A stretch of DNA of 64,000 nucleotides from Neorhizobium sp. NCHU2750 (GCF_003597675.1 NZ_CP030827.1:682001-746000); one strand, 5' to 3'; shown: positions 35,435 to 43,395, counted from the first letter of the stretch. Program-made: numbers and translations. Notes: generated from the letters alone by a model not told the origin.

Positions 35435-36223
35435 TCACTTCATCGCGGCATCGAGCTTGGCCTTCCAGTCGCCATCGGCAAGCGCTTTGGTCACGAAGGC
35501 ATCGACGGCCTGTTTGAGCGCGTCGTCCTTCTGCATCAGATAGGCATTGTCGAAATGGGTGAAGGGCTCCTTCACCGGAACGGGGCACAATACGCCCGCA
35601 TGCAGCTTCGACTGCAGGTCGGCCTCCACGCCGTCCGTCACCATCACGTCCGCCTTGTCGGCGGCGATCTGGTCGAAGATCGTCTTGTTGTCGGGAAACA
35701 CCTCGATCGTCGCATGCGCCAGCTTTTCATGCGCGAACTTGTCGTTGGTGCCGCCCGGATTGACGATGACGCGGGTCGAAGGCTGGTCGATCGCCTCGAG
35801 CGTCGTGTATTTGTCCTGGTCGATGCAGCGGGCGATCGGCCGCTTGCCGTCGCTGACATTGGGCACCGAGAAATTGCCGACTTCCGCCCGCGCCGGATTG
35901 ACGGTGATGCCGCCGACGACGATGTCGAACTTGTCGGCCTTGAAGTCGTCGAGCATCGTCTTCCAGCTTGTCATGACGAATTCCGGCTTGACGCCGAGCG
36001 TGTCCGCCAGTTCCTTCGCCATGGCGATATCGGCGCCCACCAGCTCACCATCGGCACCCTTGTAGCTGAACGGCTTGTAATCGCCCGTCGTGCCGATCTT
36101 CAGGACGCCCGCCTGCTTGATTGCGGCAAGGCTGGTTCCGTCGGCCAATGCCGGCCCGGCCACGGTGCCGGCCAGTGCCGCAAGGCCGAATGCCGTAAGT
36201 GCCATGCGTGCTCTTTTGTTCAT
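35435..36223 (-). CDS. PheC-like periplasmic cyclohexadienyl dehydratase
   Basis: The 262-residue protein has a signal peptide (residues 1-27, ending ALA) and the fold of amino-acid-binding proteins. The sequence is closest in my memory to Pseudomonas PheC: GTTGDYKPFSYKG, TSWKTMLDDFKADKFDI, AIDQPSTRVIVNPGGTNDKFA and MVTDGVEADLQSK. The glutamate in TDGVE (Glu200) corresponds to the catalytic glutamate of PheC, which turns prephenate or arogenate into phenylpyruvate or phenylalanine. No ABC permease or ATPase lies beside it, which supports an enzyme rather than a transporter subunit. The alternative is an orphan solute-binding protein. The start at 36223 follows GAGGGAACAGCGGA. Confidence 0.75.
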   Translation of the reverse strand: MNKRARMALTAFGLAALAGTVAGPALADGTSLAAIKQAGVLKIGTTGDYKPFSYKGADGELVGADIAMAKELADTLGVKPEFVMTSWKTMLDDFKADKFDIVVGGITVNPARAEVGNFSVPNVSDGKRPIARCIDQDKYTTLEAIDQPSTRVIVNPGGTNDKFAHEKLAHATIEVFPDNKTIFDQIAADKADVMVTDGVEADLQSKLHAGVLCPVPVKEPFTHFDNAYLMQKDDALKQAVDAFVTKALADGDWKAKLDAAMK

Positions 36224-36241
36224 TCCGCTGTTCCCTCTGTA

Positions 36242-36277
36242 TGATCCATTGTCTGATCCGTTGTCTGATCCGGTCTC
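36242..36277. repeat. Three tandem 12 bp repeats upstream of the PheC-like gene
   Basis: The units are TGATCCATTGTC, TGATCCGTTGTC and TGATCCGGTCTC, directly adjacent. They lie 19-54 bp before the PheC-like start. They may be regulator-binding iterons or slippage products. Confidence 0.6.
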
Positions 36278-36438
36278 CCGCGGCAAAACGTAGCCGGGCA
36301 CTGCGACAAGTCAATCGAGATGGTCCAGCCATTTTCCGGCCATTCGGCGCTTTGGAAGCAGGCGGCCGGCATGAAGACGGCTGGGATCGCGCCGAAACAT
36401 GTGTTAAGCGCCAGCCGAATAAAAGCAGGAGCGCAACC

Positions 36439-36672
36439 GTGACCGAGCCGACCGTAACCGACGCAACCAACCGCATCTATGAATCGCTTCATGCGGATAA
36501 TGCCGATATCGACACGCATATCGCATCTCTGAAGGCGGCGATGGCGCGCGAAGGCGTCAAGGAAGCCGTGTTCGATCCTGCGAAGATCTCGCAGAACAAC
36601 CGCTCCGGCCGCAAGCTGATGCAGGCCTATTTCCGCCAGCGCGGTGTGACGGTGAAATTCGCCGGCGCGTGA
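36439..36672 (+). CDS. Small conserved-looking protein, 77 residues, unknown function
   Basis: I chose the GTG at 36439 because GGAG lies seven bases before it; the frame is open from 36199. The protein is hydrophilic and probably helical: TNRIYESLHADNADIDTHIASLKAAMAREG in two parts, then FDPAKISQNNRSGRKLMQAYFRQRGVTVKFA. It has no signal peptide or membrane segment. The codon usage is like that of its neighbours. It is divergent from the PheC-like gene, and the tandem repeats sit in the shared spacer. I do not recognise a family with certainty. Confidence 0.7.
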   Translation: MTEPTVTDATNRIYESLHADNADIDTHIASLKAAMAREGVKEAVFDPAKISQNNRSGRKLMQAYFRQRGVTVKFAGA

Positions 36673-36955
36673 GCCGCGTCAGTCGAACCGGCAGGCGGGC
36701 CTGATCCCTCCTGCACAAAGACATGTCCGGCCTGAAGGAGGATGAGCGCAGAAAAGACGGCAAGGGCTTTGATCACATGTCGTCCAATCATCTCGTCAGG
36801 CGCGGCATCCGGGCTCTGGCGGGATGGATAGGTGAAGGCACGCGGATGGCAACCGTGGGCCTTGTCGGGATGGGGTGTGGCCTGCGGTCCTGGCAAACGC
36901 TATTGGCGTAAGGCGCCCGTCACAGCCATCGGCCCTTTGCAGACAACGCATCAGA

Positions 36956-37288
36956 TCAATTGGGTTGAGTAAGTTGAAATCGCAAAGAAAATCCAGCTCG
37001 CGCCACGCTGATTGCAGCCATTTGGAAGAAAGATTCCGCCCGGCTGCTCATAGGAAATTTTCCTACAAGAATGATGACAATCCTCCGCCCATTTGAGCTG
37101 GGGACTTTACTATGCACCTCGCCGCTCTCGATGAAACTGAGATATGTGTTTAGTTTGTCTTGGAGGATAACGAGATGGTTCCCGTCATCAATATCCCAGG
37201 GCATGTGATCGGATATCGTAAGCCACAGATCGCCAGATATTCGATCTATGGAGTAGAAATCGATTTGATCCACTTGATCGATTGCCAT
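36956..37288 (-). CDS. DUF6572-like small protein
   Basis: The 110-residue protein shows the pattern of DUF6572: VDQIDFYSIDRISGDLWLTISDHMPWD, then HLVILQDKLNTYLSFIESGEV, and a final IVIILVGKFPMSSRAESFF (quoted in parts). GGGGGAG lies seven bases before the ATG at 37288, an excellent ribosome binding site. The DNA is less GC-rich than its surroundings, which may point to transfer or weak constraint. The opposite strand is also open across part of this gene, but that reading lacks these patterns. The function of the family is unknown; members are small soluble proteins. Confidence 0.72.
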   Translation of the reverse strand: MAIDQVDQIDFYSIDRISGDLWLTISDHMPWDIDDGNHLVILQDKLNTYLSFIESGEVHSKVPSSNGRRIVIILVGKFPMSSRAESFFQMAAISVARAGFSLRFQLTQPN

Positions 37289-37396
37289 TGCGACGCTCCC
37301 CCTTCAAGCTGCGAAGTGACGCTATGCTATGTCCATGTCCGCTTGTGGCGCAAACCGGCAGTTGCCAAGAGCGGCATTGAGCGCGAAACTCGCGTC

Positions 37397-37642
37397 ATGC
37401 TCAGGCCCTATTGGATAAAGATGGATAAGCCTTCGGGGCTCGGCTTCGGCATCACCGCCTGGTCGAAGGAGGATGCGGAAACCTTGCTGCGCCTCGTGCT
37501 GCCCGACGATTGCGCCATCATTTCGATCAATCCGGTCAAGGACGCTGCCTCGCTGGATCAGGGACATGTCATTCCCAACATGGGGAATATGTTTCGCCGA
37601 GGCATTTGGTATCCGCTCGGATACCAGCATCTGACGAACTAA
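37397..37642 (+). CDS. Small conserved hypothetical protein, 81 residues
   Basis: The protein reads MLRPYWIKMDKPSGLGFGIT, then AWSKEDAETLLRLVL, DAASLDQGHVIPNMG and RRGIWYPLGYQHL. I remember similar small rhizobial proteins of unknown function with an FGITA(W/Y)S..DA motif. The frame is open back to 37160 and an ATG at 37175 even has GGAGG before it. That extension overlaps the DUF6572-like gene on the other strand, so I prefer the ATG at 37397; its own ribosome binding site is poor. Either start may be right. Confidence 0.6.
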   Translation: MLRPYWIKMDKPSGLGFGITAWSKEDAETLLRLVLPDDCAIISINPVKDAASLDQGHVIPNMGNMFRRGIWYPLGYQHLTN

Positions 37643-37720
37643 GCCTTCGTCCGCTTCCCCCGCCAAGCCGAAGCCTGCCCCCGCCCCAGACGAAAGCAGG
37701 CCAGTATGGCGATGCCATCA

Positions 37721-37942
37721 TCAGAGGCTCAGGTCGAGACCGAGCATGCTGGTGAGGGCGAAGGTGACGGCCCCCAGGCCGGCGAGTGCGACCACGAAGA
37801 CTGCGGCGAGCTTGCCGCCCGTGCGCAGCATCTCACGGCGCTTCTGCTCCCCCTGATCGTAGTGCCACTTGATGGCAAAGAACATGGCCGTGCCCAGGGC
37901 GAGAACCTTGAACGTGATAAAGACGATTGGGACCCATTCCAT
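37721..37942 (-). CDS. Small inner-membrane protein, 73 residues
   Basis: There are two membrane segments, WVPIVFITFKVLALGTAMFFAIKW and LAAVFVVALAGLGAVTFALTSML (quoted in parts), joined by a polar, basic loop (HYDQGEQKRREMLRTGG). The ATG at 37942 is preferred because GAGG lies eight bases upstream; the frame opens at 37963. Its function is not known, and neighbours on both sides read differently, so context gives no hint. Confidence 0.7.
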   Translation of the reverse strand: MEWVPIVFITFKVLALGTAMFFAIKWHYDQGEQKRREMLRTGGKLAAVFVVALAGLGAVTFALTSMLGLDLSL

Positions 37943-38199
37943 GACGGAGACCTCTATATGCATTTGTTATGTGCGTTATGATCCGATTTTAGGCAGTCGT
38001 GTACCAGCGATTGTGCAATGCTGACATGTGATCGCAGATGGGAAACTGGGCCACACTAAGGTCAGGTGCCAACGGGTTGGGCGGCGTCTTGAACGGCTTC
38101 CCGCCAGATCCGCTGAGCCGGAGAGCACCCCGACCAAGCCTCCCGTAAGCGCGCGCCACCGCCCGCCGCGACCACAGAAACCGGCAGGGGCCGCTCCGT

Positions 38200-38742
38200 C
38201 TACCCTTCCTCCGCCTTTTCGAGCCTTTCCTTCAGCCCCACCAGCGCCTCGCGCAGTGTCATCGCTTCTTCGAGATTGCAGCCGGTGGCGCGGCCGATGG
38301 CTCCCATTACATTTGTGGATCGCTGCCGCAGTTCCAGCCCCTCAGCCGTAAGCGTGATGATCACCTGCCGCTCGTCTTCAAGGTCGCGCTTGCGGCTGAC
38401 GAGGCCGGATTGTTCGAGCCGCTTCAGGAGCGGCGACAGCGTGCCGGAATCGAGCCCCAGCCGCTCGCCGAGCGCCTTCACCTTCTGCCCGTCCTCGGCC
38501 CACAGCGCCATCATGACGAGATATTGCGGATAGGTGAGCCCCAGCGGGTCAAGCAGCGGCTTGTAGGCGCGGTTGAAGGCATGCGCCGCGCCATAGATGG
38601 CAAAGCACAGCATGTCGTCCAGGCCGAATTTATCTGCCGCCACGCCGGTGGCGCTCCCTGCATCCATCGGCATGCCCGGCTGCGCGAGTGCCTGCCTGCC
38701 TGCCTGCGTCGCCGACTTTTTCTTTGTCTCTGCCCCTGTCAT
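38200..38742 (-). CDS. ohrR: OhrR: organic-peroxide-sensing MarR-family repressor
   Basis: The 180-residue MarR-family protein has the reactive cysteine in LDDMLCFAIYGA, near the start of the conserved part, and the recognition region LGLDSGTLSPLLKRLEQSGLVSRKRDLEDER. Oxidation of that cysteine by organic hydroperoxides releases DNA in known OhrR proteins. It is divergent from ohr, and the spacer carries the dyad CGCAATTGAATTGCG. An N-terminal extension of about 38 residues is unusual, and the true start may be an internal ATG. There is no strong ribosome binding site at 38742. Confidence 0.92.
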   Translation of the reverse strand: MTGAETKKKSATQAGRQALAQPGMPMDAGSATGVAADKFGLDDMLCFAIYGAAHAFNRAYKPLLDPLGLTYPQYLVMMALWAEDGQKVKALGERLGLDSGTLSPLLKRLEQSGLVSRKRDLEDERQVIITLTAEGLELRQRSTNVMGAIGRATGCNLEEAMTLREALVGLKERLEKAEEG

Positions 38743-38822
38743 CACGAAACCGTGCTCTATCTCTTCGATAATGCATAATCGCAGGCTTGACGCCGAAACG
38801 CAATGCGCATAAATATATTGTA

Positions 38823-38837
38823 CGCAATTGAATTGCG
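38823..38837. promoter_or_regulatory. OhrR operator
   Basis: CGCAATT-G-AATTGCG is a perfect 15 bp dyad between ohrR and ohr, 27-41 bp before the ohr start. The AATT core agrees with known OhrR boxes. It should repress both divergent genes. Confidence 0.65.
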
Positions 38838-38863
38838 ATCAATTAAACGAAAGGAGATCGATC

Positions 38864-39286
38864 ATGGCTATTCTCTACACCACCAAGGGTTCTGCAACCG
38901 GCGGACGCGCAGGCCACGGCGCATCTGAAAACGGCGTTCTCGACGTCACGCTCACCGTTCCGAAGGAACTCGGCGGCGATGGCGCCACCGGCACCAATCC
39001 CGAACAGCTTTTCGCCGTCGGTTATTCCGCCTGCTTCCTCGGCGCGCTGAAGGCCGTCGCAGCCAAGGAAAAGGTGAAGATCCCGGAAGACGCCAGGGTG
39101 ACGGCTACCGTCGGCATCGGTCCGCGCGATGACGGCACCGGCTTCGGCATCGAGGTTTCGCTCTCGGTCTCCATTCCCGGCATGGATAAGGCTGAGGCCG
39201 AAGGCCTCGTTGCCAAGGCCCATATCGTATGCCCCTACAGCCACGCCATGCGCACCTCGACCGAAGTTCCGGTCACCGTCGCCTGA
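38864..39286 (+). CDS. ohr: Ohr: organic hydroperoxide reductase
   Basis: The 140-residue thiol peroxidase of the Ohr/OsmC family reduces organic hydroperoxides to alcohols. The two catalytic cysteines are in YSACFLGAL and IVCPYSHAMR, and the start LYTTKGSATGGRAGHGASENG is typical. The ATG at 38864 has AAAGGAGATCGATC upstream. It is divergent from ohrR with an operator between them, and a strong terminator follows 18 bp after its stop, so it is a single-gene unit induced by peroxide. Confidence 0.95.
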   Translation: MAILYTTKGSATGGRAGHGASENGVLDVTLTVPKELGGDGATGTNPEQLFAVGYSACFLGALKAVAAKEKVKIPEDARVTATVGIGPRDDGTGFGIEVSLSVSIPGMDKAEAEGLVAKAHIVCPYSHAMRTSTEVPVTVA

Positions 39287-39303
39287 TCGCGACCTGACCA
39301 CAA

Positions 39304-39342
39304 CAAAAAAAGGCTGGAAACGAGCGCGTTTCCGGCCTTTTT
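39304..39342 (+). terminator. Rho-independent terminator after ohr
   Basis: AAAAAAGGCTGGAAAC-GAGCGC-GTTTCCGGCCTTTTT has a thirteen-pair stem with one mismatch-like T/G and A/T runs at the ends. It may also serve the convergent LysE gene. Confidence 0.85.
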
Positions 39343-39394
39343 CATGTCTGGGATTTCGTGCCCTCGATTTCGTTATCCGCGATTTCGTTGGATC

Positions 39395-40027
39395 TCAGTT
39401 CCGCTGCAGGGCGAGATGCGTGCCGAGCCCGATCAGCACCGCCCCGCCGGCGCGCTGCACCAGCTTCTGGGCGCGGCCGGATCGCTTCAGCCGCTCGACC
39501 ACGGCACCCGCCATCAGCACGCAGACGAGATCGGCCGACGAAAAGACGAGGTTGACGATCGCGCCGAGGATTGCAAGCTGCAGCCAGACCGGAAAGGCCG
39601 CCGAGGCATCGACGAATTGCGGCAGGAAGGCCATGAAGAAGATCGCCGTCTTCGGGTTCAGAACTTCCACCGTGATGCTTTGCAGAAACGCCCGTCGCGC
39701 CGACGAGGGGCCGACCACAGGCTGCGTGGTGTCGCCGGCAGCCCGCGCCCTGAACAACGATATCCCGAGCCAGATCAGATAGACCGCGCCGACCAGCTTC
39801 ACCGCCAGATAGAGCGGCGGCACCGCATGAAACAGCACCGAAAGGCCGGCCGCCGCCGCAATCACATGCACATAGCAGCCGAGATGGATGCCGAGCGCCG
39901 CCATCAGCCCGCCGCGCCGCCCGCGCGCCAGGGTCTGCGCCGCCGCATAGAGCATGGCGGGGCCGGGTATATAGGCAAAGAGCGCGGTGGTGACGAAAAA
40001 TGCGATCAGCAATTCGAAAGACGGCAT
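39395..40027 (-). CDS. LysE/RhtB-family amino-acid exporter
   Basis: The 210-residue protein has about six membrane segments and the family's N-terminal pattern (FFVTTALFAYIPGPAMLYAAAQTLARGRRGG in two parts, GPAMLY being the signature). The conserved NPKTAIFFMAFLPQFVD is also present. It exports amino acids or homoserine-lactone-like compounds. The ATG at 40027 is preferred; the frame is open to 40093. It is divergent from the ParS-like antitoxin gene. No adjacent LysG-type regulator is seen. Confidence 0.88.
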   Translation of the reverse strand: MPSFELLIAFFVTTALFAYIPGPAMLYAAAQTLARGRRGGLMAALGIHLGCYVHVIAAAAGLSVLFHAVPPLYLAVKLVGAVYLIWLGISLFRARAAGDTTQPVVGPSSARRAFLQSITVEVLNPKTAIFFMAFLPQFVDASAAFPVWLQLAILGAIVNLVFSSADLVCVLMAGAVVERLKRSGRAQKLVQRAGGAVLIGLGTHLALQRN

Positions 40028-40148
40028 CGGACGACCTGTGAGGATGATGGTGCCGGAAACGTTACCGCCATCGCCGCACAAAAGCCATCGCATCCCCCCG
40101 CTGCACGCTGCGCCAATCCCTTGTCATCGGAAAGAGATCAGCTATATT

Positions 40149-40162
40149 CTTTCTTCAGAAAG
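40149..40162. promoter_or_regulatory. Candidate ParS/MbcA operator
   Basis: CTTTCT-TC-AGAAAG is a 14 bp dyad ending nine bp before the antitoxin start. A TATATT stretch just upstream could be its -10 box. Xre-type antitoxins usually bind such sites. Confidence 0.4.
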
Positions 40163-40171
40163 GATCGATCC

Positions 40172-40555
40172 ATGGCTCATGCATCGAAAAATCCCGATCT
40201 CGTCATATCCGAGGCGCAGGTCGTGACCAAGGCCACCGTCGCCGCGGCCGATCGGCTGGGGCTCAGCGCCCGCGCGCTCGCCGGCATTGTCGGCGTTTCG
40301 GAAGCCTCCGTCTCGCGCATGAAACGGCTCGATCATCTGCTCGAAAAGGGCACGAAACCCTTCGAGCTGGCGCTGCTCCTGATCCGTCTTTTCCGCTCGC
40401 TCGACGCGATCACCGGCGGCGACGAGCAGGTGGCGCGTGCCTGGCTTAAAAACCAAAACACGGCGCTCGCCGGCATTCCTGCCGAAAAGATCCTCACGAT
40501 TTCCGGTCTGATCGATGTCCTTACCTATCTGGATGCCCGCCGCGCTCTCGTCTGA
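40172..40555 (+). CDS. MbcA/ParS/Xre antitoxin with DUF2384 domain
   Basis: The 127-residue antitoxin has an Xre-like N-terminal helix-turn-helix (RLGLSARALAGIVGVSEASVSRMKR) and a C-terminal toxin-binding DUF2384 region (RLFRSLDAITGGDEQVARAWLKNQN, then LDVLTYLDAR-like end, here IDVLTYLDARRAL). AAGGA precedes the ATG. It overlaps the RES toxin gene downstream, so the pair is translationally linked. Its partner type modifies NAD or enzymes such as phosphoribosyl pyrophosphate synthetase in known systems. Confidence 0.88.
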   Translation: MAHASKNPDLVISEAQVVTKATVAAADRLGLSARALAGIVGVSEASVSRMKRLDHLLEKGTKPFELALLLIRLFRSLDAITGGDEQVARAWLKNQNTALAGIPAEKILTISGLIDVLTYLDARRALV

Positions 40556-41279
40556 GTTCCGGCGGCTCGGCGCGACGGTCTGGCGGCTTGTCGAGGCCCA
40601 GCACCGCGTCTCCACCATGAAGCTTGTCGATCACGTCGACGAGCAGGAATTGCTGGAGCAGGTTCTGGAAGAGACCAAGCCCGCCTATCCGCCGGAATGC
40701 GAAGGGCTGGATTATCTGCTCAAGACCCCGTTCCGCTATGGCGCAGCCTATCCGCACGGTTCCCGTTTCCGCCGTGCCGGCAAGACGCCGGGCGTCTTCT
40801 ATGCCGCCTTTGAAATTTCCACGGCGATTGCCGAAATGGCCTTTTACCGGCTGCTCTTCTTCGCAGAATCTCCTGCCACGCCTTTGCCGCCCAATGCGGC
40901 CGAATATACTGCCTTTGCCATACCCGTCGAAACCGCAAGGGTGCTGGATCTCACGATGCCCCCCTTCGACCGTGACCATACGGTCTGGGAGGACAGGCTG
41001 GACTATGCCGCCTGCCAGAATTTAGCCGAGGCGGCCCGCAGCGTAGATGCGCAAGCGATCGTCTATCGCTCCGTTCGCGATCCTGCAGGCGGGCTCAACA
41101 TCGCCCTGCTGTCGGCATCGGCCTTTGCGTCAACCGAGCCTTCGGAAAGACAGACATGGCGAATTCGCCTCTCCCGTGCCGGTGTGCAGGCCATGCGCAA
41201 TCATCCGCTGCTGCGGCTCGGCTTTTCCGTCGCCGATTTCGCCGATGATCCACGCATTGCAGCGATGATGAAGCGCTGA
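40533..41279 (+). CDS. RES-domain toxin
   Basis: The 248-residue protein carries the RES fold: FRYGAAYPHGSRFRRAGKTPGVFYAAFE shows the conserved arginine, tyrosine and glutamate neighbourhood (quoted in two pieces: GSRFRRAGKTPG and FYAAFE). VDAQAIVYRSVRDPAGG provides the late serine/arginine part. RES toxins degrade NAD+ or ADP-ribosylate host proteins. The ATG at 40533 overlaps the antitoxin gene by 23 bases; an in-frame start at 40515 is also open. Length and order match known Xre-RES modules. Confidence 0.88.
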   Translation: MPAALSSEFRRLGATVWRLVEAQHRVSTMKLVDHVDEQELLEQVLEETKPAYPPECEGLDYLLKTPFRYGAAYPHGSRFRRAGKTPGVFYAAFEISTAIAEMAFYRLLFFAESPATPLPPNAAEYTAFAIPVETARVLDLTMPPFDRDHTVWEDRLDYAACQNLAEAARSVDAQAIVYRSVRDPAGGLNIALLSASAFASTEPSERQTWRIRLSRAGVQAMRNHPLLRLGFSVADFADDPRIAAMMKR

Positions 41280-41533
41280 TCGGCCCGATGGGTCTCGAAG
41301 ACAGGCATAAAAAAAGGCCGGCGCAATATTGCTCCGACCTCTCTTATCGCTGCTTTGTCCACTCGTGCCAGTACATCCGTGGTCAAAAGCTGAAAGCAGC
41401 GGCGGCACTTGCGAGCGGCGAATGTCTCAGCGCTCATCAGCAATACCGATGGACACGATGTAATCATCGATTGTGTTTAAATCAAGTCAGAATAGTCGCA
41501 GCGACGATAATTCGCGTTTTGCGGGCAGCCTCT
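41280..41533. other. Gene-free spacer with a GCAATATTGC hairpin
   Basis: A dyad near 41312-41341 (AGGCCGG-CGCAATATTGCT-CCGACCT, then CTCTCTT) could act as a weak terminator for the RES toxin gene. The rest is AT-richer than average and shows no ORF with a ribosome binding site. It lies downstream of the LysR gene on the other strand. Confidence 0.4.
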
Positions 41534-42433
41534 TCACCGCCCCGCGCCATCCATGCGGATGAAATCGACGAAGGCGCGCAATGCCGCCGGCATCTGGCGC
41601 CGGCTCGGATAATAGAGATAGAAGCCGGAATAATAGGGGCACCAGTCCTCCAGCACCCGGATCAGCCGTCCATCGGCCACGAGATCCTTGACCTGGTCCT
41701 CGAAGGAAAAGGCGATGCCGGCGCCGGCCAGTGCCGCATCGGCCATCATGTCCTGGTCGTCCAGAACGAGCGGACCATCCACCTCGACCGACAGTTCCAC
41801 GCCGCCGCGCTCGAACTCCCAGGCATAGAGCCGTCCCGATCCGAAGCGGAAACCGATGCAGGGCAGGGACTTCAGGTCTTGCGGCGTCACGGGCCTGGCA
41901 TGCTCGTTAAAAAAGCCGGGCGTCGCGACGATGGCCGTGCGTTGCCTCGGTCCGAGCGGCACCGCGATCATGTCCTGCGCCAGCGTCTCGCCGAACCTCA
42001 CCCCGGCATCGAACCCTTCCGACACCATGTCGACCAGATCGTTGTCGATGACGATCTCGATCGATATGCGCGGATGCCTGGCGAGAAACCGGGCGACGAC
42101 CGGCAACAGCACCATCCGCGCCGAAGGCCGCGAAGCGTTGATCTTCAGCCGCCCGACCGGCGTGCCGCGAAAATTGTTGAGATCGTCGAGCGCATCCTCG
42201 ATGTCGCGAAAGGCCGGTGACACGCGCGCAAGCAGCGTCTCTCCCGCCTCCGTCAGCGCCACGCTGCGGGTGGTACGGTTGAATAACCTCAGGTCCAGCC
42301 GTGCCTCCAGCGCCTTCACCGCATGGCTGAGCGCGGACGGCGTGCAGCCCAGTTCGTCGGCGGCACGGCGAAAGCTCCGGTGCCGCGCAAGCGCCAGAAA
42401 AGGGGAGAGATCGGTCGGGGCAATGGTCCTCAT
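41534..42433 (-). CDS. LysR-family transcriptional regulator
   Basis: The 299-residue regulator has the N-terminal winged helix (FLALARHRSFRRAADELGCTPSALSHAVKALE, quoted in parts) and the LTEAGETLL linker. An effector domain with VSEGFDAGVRFGETLAQDM, typical of the family, follows. It is divergent from a short-chain dehydrogenase gene 119 bp away, the usual arrangement for a LysR regulator and its target. The ligand is not known. The closest sub-type is the large DsdC/PerR-like or YafC-like clade that pairs with oxidoreductases. Confidence 0.92.
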   Translation of the reverse strand: MRTIAPTDLSPFLALARHRSFRRAADELGCTPSALSHAVKALEARLDLRLFNRTTRSVALTEAGETLLARVSPAFRDIEDALDDLNNFRGTPVGRLKINASRPSARMVLLPVVARFLARHPRISIEIVIDNDLVDMVSEGFDAGVRFGETLAQDMIAVPLGPRQRTAIVATPGFFNEHARPVTPQDLKSLPCIGFRFGSGRLYAWEFERGGVELSVEVDGPLVLDDQDMMADAALAGAGIAFSFEDQVKDLVADGRLIRVLEDWCPYYSGFYLYYPSRRQMPAALRAFVDFIRMDGAGR

Positions 42434-42552
42434 TGTTGAACTATATTCATTAACGCGACAAGAATCGAGCGGATTATCTCAGGAACGCGAGCGGCGTAGA
42501 AATCTCCTCAGCCGCCGATGACCGGTCGGCACCAACAAGAGGAGACTTCAAT

Positions 42553-43395
42553 ATGCGTACATGGTTCATCACCGGGGCATCCCGTGGTTTTGGTGCTCTC
42601 ATCGCCGAAAAGGCGCTGGCCAAGGGCGACAATGTCGTGGCCACCGCCCGCAATCCGCAGACGATCAACGCGCGTTTCGGCGAGCATGAGAACCTTCTCG
42701 CCGTCGCCCTCGACGTCAATGATGAAGCTGAGGCCCATGAGGCGGCAAGGGCAGCGGTGTCCCGCTTCGGCAGCATCGATGTCCTCGTCAACAATGCCGG
42801 TTTCGGCCTGCTCGGCGCCATCGAGGAAGCAACGGCAGCGGAAATCGAGGCGATCTACCGCACCAATGTCTTCGGCCTTCTCTCCGTCACCCGCGCCGTG
42901 CTGCCGCATATGCGCCGCCAGCGCTCCGGTCACATCTTGAACTTCTCCTCGGTCGGTGGCTATCGCAGCGCAGCAGGCTTCGGTGTCTATTGCTCGGCCA
43001 AATTCGCCGTTGAAGGTCTGACGGAGGCGCTCGCCGATGAACTTGCCCCTCTCGGCATCTTTGCCACCGCCGTCGAGCCCGGCTATTTCCGCACCGATTT
43101 CCTTGAAGGCAATTCGCTGAGCGTCAGCCCAACCGTGATTGCCGACTATGCCGAAACCTCCGGCGTGGTGCGCGAAAAGGCCAAAATCATCAGCCGTAAC
43201 CAGCCGGGTAACCCGGTAAGGCTTGCCGAAGTCCTGGTCGATTTCGTCGACATGGAGAACCCGCCCGTCCGCCTGCCGCTCGGCAGCGACACGGTGGTCG
43301 CCATCGAAGCCAAGATCGCCTCCGACATGGCGCTTCTGGAAAGGATGCGGACGATCTCGCTCTCGACAGATTTCGCCACGACCGAAGCCGTCTGA
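42553..43395 (+). CDS. Short-chain dehydrogenase/reductase
   Basis: The 280-residue classical SDR has the NAD(P) motif TGASRGFG (residues 7-14), NNAGFG, the catalytic serine (FSSVGGYRS), and YCSAKFA (Tyr-x-x-x-Lys). The C-terminal part (EPGYFRTDFLEGNSLSV) resembles oxidoreductases of the ketoreductase type found beside LysR regulators. GGAGACTTCAAT precedes the ATG. The substrate is unknown. The divergent LysR gene probably controls it. A strong terminator follows. Confidence 0.9.
   Translation: MRTWFITGASRGFGALIAEKALAKGDNVVATARNPQTINARFGEHENLLAVALDVNDEAEAHEAARAAVSRFGSIDVLVNNAGFGLLGAIEEATAAEIEAIYRTNVFGLLSVTRAVLPHMRRQRSGHILNFSSVGGYRSAAGFGVYCSAKFAVEGLTEALADELAPLGIFATAVEPGYFRTDFLEGNSLSVSPTVIADYAETSGVVREKAKIISRNQPGNPVRLAEVLVDFVDMENPPVRLPLGSDTVVAIEAKIASDMALLERMRTISLSTDFATTEAV

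Noticed and set aside
35435..36223. Annotation as an ABC amino-acid-binding protein
   Set aside because: The specific PheC-like stretches and the absence of transporter genes make an enzyme more likely, though this alternative is kept in the feature text.
36686..36791. Small minus-strand ORF with a signal-like hydrophobic start (MIGRHVIKALAVFSALILLQ)
   Set aside because: The frame overlaps the 3' end of the gene at 36439 and has only a weak GAG as ribosome binding site. It could be real but is not supported enough to list.
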